A DNA stretch of 64,000 nt, taken from positions 496,001 to 560,000 of the forward strand of contig NZ_SOEO01000003.1 of assembly GCF_004365655.1 (NCBI RefSeq). The letters are read 5' to 3'. The stretch comes from Epilithonimonas xixisoli. Lineage in GTDB: Bacteria; Bacteroidota; Bacteroidia; Flavobacteriales; Weeksellaceae. Position 1 is the first letter of the stretch. Each line of letters starts with the position of its first letter. Shown piece after piece: positions 60,486-64,000 of the stretch. The notes below the pieces were generated by a model. The model worked only from the letters and a program-made list of their open reading frames with translations, was not told the DNA's origin and made no database searches. The position numbers and the translations under genes are program-made.

Positions 60486-61135
60486 TAATTTCTTTCTCCA
60501 AAAATCGCCGATCCAACTCTCACGGAATTTGAGCCACATTCAATCGCCAAAGGAAAATCGCCGCTCATTCCTATTGACAGAGTTTCCAATGGTTTTAATT
60601 CTGAAAGTTCATCAAATAATTGTTTCAAAATTCCAAATTCCTCACGGATTTGAGATTCATCTTCAACAAAACTCGCCATTCCCATCAAGCCTTTGATCTC
60701 AATATTAGGAAAATTTCCGTTTAAGAATTTATTGAAAATATCTTTTGCTTCTACAACTGTCAATCCAAATTTCGTCTCTTCTTTTGCGATTTTCACTTGA
60801 AGCAAAACATTGATTTTTCGATTGTTTTTCAACGCTTCTTTGTCAATTTCTTTCAAAAGTTTTTCGCTGTCAACGCTTTCTATCATTGAGATAAAACCCG
60901 CCACAAATTTTACTTTGTTGGTTTGAAGATGTCCAATCAAATGCCACTCAATATCATTCGGAAGAACCGGTTGCTTTTCCAACAATTCCTGAACTTTATT
61001 TTCACCAAAAGCTCTTTGTCCCAAGTCATAAACTTCTTTTATTTTCTCAGCAGGATTGGTTTTGGAAACTGTAACAAGCTTTACATTTTCGGGAAGTTGG
61101 GAAAGGATGTTTTGATAATTTGTTTCGATTGACAT
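60482..61135 (-). CDS. yggS: YggS-family PLP homeostasis protein
   Basis: A 217-residue PLPBP/YggS protein: LVTVSKTNPAEKIKEVYDLGQRAFGENKVQEL (PLP Lys), EWHLIGHLQTNKVKFV, LLQVKIAKEETKFGL, KGLMGMASF and LSIGMSGDFPLAIECGSNSVRVGSAIFG. It binds PLP and keeps vitamin B6 and amino-acid metabolism in balance. Full length, with a full promoter at 61161-61188. Convergent with the GT4 gene (4-base overlap). Confidence 0.94.
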   Translation of the reverse strand: MSIETNYQNILSQLPENVKLVTVSKTNPAEKIKEVYDLGQRAFGENKVQELLEKQPVLPNDIEWHLIGHLQTNKVKFVAGFISMIESVDSEKLLKEIDKEALKNNRKINVLLQVKIAKEETKFGLTVVEAKDIFNKFLNGNFPNIEIKGLMGMASFVEDESQIREEFGILKQLFDELSELKPLETLSIGMSGDFPLAIECGSNSVRVGSAIFGERNY

Positions 61136-61160
61136 TTTGGTTGGATTTTAAAATCTGGTG

Positions 61161-61188
61161 CAAAAATAAACATTAATTATCTTAACAA
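61161..61188 (-). promoter_or_regulatory. Full promoter for yggS
   Basis: Minus strand: TTG (61188-61186), 17-base spacer, TATTTTTG (61168-61161), a full match to TTG-N17-23-TAnnTTTG; the start codon lies 25 bases downstream. Confidence 0.65.
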
Positions 61189-61218
61189 AAATCAGTTCCG
61201 AAATTCGTCTGAAATTCG

Positions 61219-61226
61219 TAAATTTG
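61219..61226 (+). promoter_or_regulatory. -7 box for lpd
   Basis: TAAATTTG matches TAnnTTTG, 34 bases before the lpd start, divergent from the yggS promoter. Confidence 0.45.
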
Positions 61227-61260
61227 AGAAAATTTTTATTCGAATAATAATCAAAAATAT

Positions 61261-62664
61261 ATGAGTCAATTTGATGTAACCGTTATCGGTTCTGGTCCTG
61301 GTGGATATGTTGCGGCAATCCGTGCTGCCCAATTGGGTTTCAAAACAGCAATTATTGAGAAATATTCAACCTTAGGCGGAACTTGTCTTAACGTTGGATG
61401 TATTCCTTCAAAAGCTTTGCTTGATAGTTCTGAACATTTCGAAAAAGCAAAACACGACTTTGCAAATCACGGGATCATCATCAATGAGCCGACTGCTGAT
61501 ATCGAAAGAATGATTGCCCGTAAAAATGAGGTTGTAGATCAAACTACAAAGGGTATCAACTTTTTGATGGACAAAAATAAAATCACAGTTTTCGAAGGTC
61601 TTGGAAGTTTCGAATCTGCAACCCAGATCAAAGTTTCCAAAAACGACGGTTCTTCAGAAGTGGTCGAATCTAAATATACAATCATCGCAACTGGTTCCAA
61701 ACCATCCAGTTTACCTTTCATCAATCTTGATAAAGAAAGAATCATCACTTCTACGGAAGCTCTTAATCTTAAAGAAATTCCAAAACATTTGGTTGTAATT
61801 GGAGGAGGTGTTATCGGTCTTGAGCTTGGTTCAGTTTATTTGAGATTAGGTTCTCAGGTAACTGTAGTTGAGTTTATGGATAAAATCATTCCTGGAATGG
61901 ACGGAAGCTTGTCTAAAGAATTACAAAAAGTTCTTAGAAAACAAGGAATGAAATTTGAACTTTCTACAGCTGTTTCTGCAGTTGAGAGAAATGGAGATTC
62001 TGTGAAGGTAACTGCTAAAAACAAGAAAGGTGAAGAGGTAACTTACGAAAGTGATTACGTTTTAGTTTCTGTAGGGAGAAGACCTTATACAGACGGACTT
62101 GGATTGGAAAAAGCGGGTGTAGAACTTGACGAAAGAGGAAGAGTGAAAACCAACGATCATTTGCAGACGAATGTTTCTAACATCTATGCGATTGGTGACG
62201 TGATCAAAGGTGCAATGTTGGCTCACAAAGCTGAAGAGGAAGGAACTTTGGTTGCGGAGATCTTGGCTGGACAAAAACCTCACATCAATTATAACTTGAT
62301 TCCTGGCGTTGTTTATACTTGGCCGGAAGTTGCAGGCGTTGGTAAAACTGAAGAGCAATTGAAAGAAGAAGGTGTGGCTTACAAAGTGGGAAGTTTCCCA
62401 ATGAGAGCGCTTGGAAGAAGCCGTGCAAGTGGCGACACAGACGGATTTGTGAAAATCATTGCTGATGAGAAAACGGACGAAGTTCTTGGTTTCCATATGA
62501 TTGGAGCAAGAGCGGCTGATTTGGTTGCAGAGGGCGTTATCGCAATGGAATTCCGTGCAAGTGCGGAAGACATTGCAAGAAGCTCTCACGCACATCCAAC
62601 TTACGCAGAAGCTGTGAAAGAAGCTGCTTTGGACGCAACTGGAAAGCGAGCGATTCACATGTAA
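61261..62664 (+). CDS. lpd: Dihydrolipoyl dehydrogenase
   Basis: A 467-residue pyridine nucleotide-disulphide oxidoreductase: FAD site VIGSGPGGYVAAIRAAQLG, redox pair GGTCLNVGCIPSKAL (Cys42, Cys47), NAD site VVIGGGVIGLELGSVYLRLGS, second FAD motif IYAIGDVIKGAMLAHKAEEEG, and the C-terminal HAHPTYAEAVKEAAL with the catalytic His-Glu pair. It reoxidises the lipoyl groups of 2-oxo acid dehydrogenase and glycine cleavage complexes. Followed by a terminator. Confidence 0.97.
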   Translation: MSQFDVTVIGSGPGGYVAAIRAAQLGFKTAIIEKYSTLGGTCLNVGCIPSKALLDSSEHFEKAKHDFANHGIIINEPTADIERMIARKNEVVDQTTKGINFLMDKNKITVFEGLGSFESATQIKVSKNDGSSEVVESKYTIIATGSKPSSLPFINLDKERIITSTEALNLKEIPKHLVVIGGGVIGLELGSVYLRLGSQVTVVEFMDKIIPGMDGSLSKELQKVLRKQGMKFELSTAVSAVERNGDSVKVTAKNKKGEEVTYESDYVLVSVGRRPYTDGLGLEKAGVELDERGRVKTNDHLQTNVSNIYAIGDVIKGAMLAHKAEEEGTLVAEILAGQKPHINYNLIPGVVYTWPEVAGVGKTEEQLKEEGVAYKVGSFPMRALGRSRASGDTDGFVKIIADEKTDEVLGFHMIGARAADLVAEGVIAMEFRASAEDIARSSHAHPTYAEAVKEAALDATGKRAIHM

Positions 62665-62691
62665 TCTTAGAATTTTAAATATTCAACATAT

Positions 62692-62720
62692 AAAGAGGAG
62701 CAGTTTTGCTTCTCTTTTTT
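62692..62720 (+). terminator. Terminator of lpd
   Basis: AAAGAGGAGCA pairs with TGCTTCTCTTT (one G-T pair) over a 4-base loop, then T residues. Confidence 0.85.
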
Positions 62721-62735
62721 GTTTAATTTAACCTT

Positions 62736-63224
62736 ATGAAAAAGTTTGTTATTGTCTTGATTTTCTGTCTGTCAGTTTTTGGTTTCGGTCAAAATGTTAG
62801 TGTCATTAGAAAAAAAGTTGAGGTCATTAACAATTCCAAAGATTACGTTGTAAAGAAAATCTCCAACGATTATTTTGTCGATGTAAAAAATGAAGTGATG
62901 GATAATGGACAAGAAGTTGAAGGCTACTACAGAAATCAAGAATTGAAGAAAATAGTTCATTCTTTCGGATTATCAAATACGAAAATTACGACACAATTTT
63001 ATTTTGATAAAGACAACTTGATTTTTGTACTTAGGAAAAAATTTAAAACTATCGGTGAAAACGGAAATCTACGTGAACCGAAATTAACCTCAGAATCAAG
63101 GTTTTATTTTGTGAATGGTAATGTCATTAATCAAAATGAAAAAATAAATCAAGAGGAAGTTTCCGTTATCAAGCAACAAGCGAAGATTTATCAAAATGAT
63201 TTGAAAGTCTATAAATCACAATGA
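62736..63224 (+). CDS. Secreted protein of unknown function
   Basis: A 162-residue protein with a signal peptide (MKKFVIVLIFCLSVFGFGQ), then a beta-rich, lysine-rich domain (YVVKKISNDYFVDVKNE, TKITTQFYFDKDNLIFVLRKKF, SRFYFVNGNVINQNEK). I do not recognise the family. No T9SS sorting domain, so it should remain in the periplasm or be membrane-associated. Alone in its unit between lpd and aroB. Confidence 0.78.
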   Translation: MKKFVIVLIFCLSVFGFGQNVSVIRKKVEVINNSKDYVVKKISNDYFVDVKNEVMDNGQEVEGYYRNQELKKIVHSFGLSNTKITTQFYFDKDNLIFVLRKKFKTIGENGNLREPKLTSESRFYFVNGNVINQNEKINQEEVSVIKQQAKIYQNDLKVYKSQ

Positions 63225-63288
63225 TTTGATTTCAGATTAATGTTTCTTGATAATGAATATCATTGAAATTAATCTTCAAATAATTAAG

Positions 63289-63315
63289 TTGCTAATTAAT
63301 TTGTTTTTATTTTTG
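63289..63315 (+). promoter_or_regulatory. Promoter for aroB
   Basis: TTG (63289-63291), 16-base spacer, TATTTTTG (63308-63315), close to the Bacteroidota consensus; the aroB start codon is 15 bases downstream. Confidence 0.5.
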
Positions 63316-63329
63316 TTAAAATTTGAGTT

Positions 63330-64000
63330 ATGATAAAGGAACTTGACCAAGATTTCAGCAGTCTTAATGAATATATTGATGATATAAAACCAAGCAAAAT
63401 TTTCATTTTAGTAGATGAAAATACCCACGAATTTTGCCTCCCAACTTTGCTCCCCAATCTTGAAACTGAAGCTCATTTTGAGATTATAGAAATTGAAGCA
63501 GGCGAAGAGAACAAAAATATTGGAACCGCAACGCAACTTTGGGAAATTCTATCGGAAATGGAAGCAGACAGGAAATCGCTCCTCATCAACCTTGGTGGTG
63601 GTGTGATTACAGATCTCGGTGGTTTTGTGGCTTCTACGTACAAAAGAGGTTTCAAATTTATCAATCTTCCCACGACTTTGCTTTCTATGTGTGATGCATC
63701 TATTGGCGGAAAAACCGGGATCGATCATCAATATCTCAAAAATATTATCGGGACTTTTGCTCTGCCTGAACGGATTTTTTTCTATCCAAAATTCTTAGAA
63801 ACTTTGAAATTTGAAGAACTCAGAAGTGGTTTTGCAGAGATGTTGAAACATGGATTGATTGCCGATGTAGCACATTGGAATGAGCTAAGTTCTCTCGAAA
63901 AAATAACGCCAGAATCTGTTTCTCCTTACATCAACCGAAGTATGGAAATTAAGAATGAAGTGGTTTCTCAGGATTTCAAAGAAGAGAATATTAGGAAAAA
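63330..64000 (+). CDS. aroB: 3-dehydroquinate synthase (3' end outside window)
   Basis: The frame from the ATG at 63330 stays open to the right edge (223 full codons). Visible AroB features: GEENKNIGTATQLWEIL, LINLGGGVITDLGGFVASTYKRGFKFINLPTTLLSMCDASIGGKTGID (NAD and metal site), IGTFALPERIFFYP, and ELRSGFAEMLKHGLI with the conserved Glu-x-x-Lys-His. The enzyme closes the ring of DAHP to 3-dehydroquinate in the shikimate pathway. Truncated only by the window edge, not by a mutation. Confidence 0.93.
   Translation, partial: MIKELDQDFSSLNEYIDDIKPSKIFILVDENTHEFCLPTLLPNLETEAHFEIIEIEAGEENKNIGTATQLWEILSEMEADRKSLLINLGGGVITDLGGFVASTYKRGFKFINLPTTLLSMCDASIGGKTGIDHQYLKNIIGTFALPERIFFYPKFLETLKFEELRSGFAEMLKHGLIADVAHWNELSSLEKITPESVSPYINRSMEIKNEVVSQDFKEENIRK

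Noticed and set aside
62062-62658. Minus-strand 198-codon open frame inside lpd
   Set aside because: It is antisense to a complete, highly conserved enzyme and has a Ser/Cys/Phe/His-rich composition typical of a shadow frame.

Overview
The window looks like chromosomal DNA of a Gram-negative Bacteroidota, most likely a Chryseobacterium-like member of the Flavobacteriia. The evidence is AT-rich DNA, a type IX secretion (T9SS) C-terminal sorting domain on two secreted proteins, a TonB-dependent receptor with a carboxypeptidase-like N-terminal domain, almost no Shine-Dalgarno sequences, and repeated TAnnTTTG boxes (the Bacteroidota -7 element) in front of genes. The genus is an inference; no rRNA gene is present.

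Layout. (1) 1-5139: 3' part of a very large T9SS-secreted modular surface protein. (2) 5250-29834: a 25-kb Wzx/Wzy-type surface polysaccharide locus. It opens with a small secreted protein carrying a PEP-CTERM-like tail and a terminator, then a PglC/PglD/PglE/PglF set (a di-N-acetylbacillosamine-type sugar and its lipid-linked transfer), a Wza exporter, two tandem Wzc kinases, Wzx, Wzy, three glycosyltransferases, an FnlA/2-epimerase/RmlD-like set with a stand-alone cupin (L-QuiNAc- or L-FucNAc-type sugar), a WbpV/WreQ-like reductase paired with a WbpL-like second initiating transferase, and RmlC. A pectate-lyase-fold secreted protein is inserted on the opposite strand with its own full promoter. 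(3) 29920-50354: housekeeping and envelope genes (rimO, kdsA, TonB receptor, two minus-strand envelope/peptidase genes and an O-methyltransferase, tilS, dsbD, an ExbD-like protein, an acyltransferase, nrnA, a small T9SS protein, era), separated by several families of palindromic intergenic repeats. (4) 50481-53534: a lysine catabolism pair (semialdehyde dehydrogenase and L-lysine 6-aminotransferase) with a palindromic operator-like site at its promoter. (5) 53602-64000: a DUF2007 protein, tRNA-Ala(GGC), a Crp/Fnr regulator, an NlpC/P60 lipoprotein, dapD, a translationally coupled four-gene glycan operon (GT87, GT2, deacetylase, GT4), yggS, lpd, a secreted protein of unknown function and the 5' part of aroB.

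How it fits together. In the main locus PglF, PglE and PglD would make a diacetamido-sugar nucleotide that PglC loads on undecaprenyl phosphate. The FnlA-type and WbpV-type enzymes supply further deoxy-amino sugars, the glycosyltransferases extend the lipid-linked repeat, Wzx flips it, Wzy polymerises it, and Wza with Wzc controls length and export. Two different initiating transferases in one locus suggest either two products or a composite locus. No CRISPR array, prophage, insertion sequence or rRNA operon was seen. The best leads are the composite polysaccharide locus with its antisense lyase-like gene, the small PEP-CTERM-like protein at its head, and the nested palindromic repeats.
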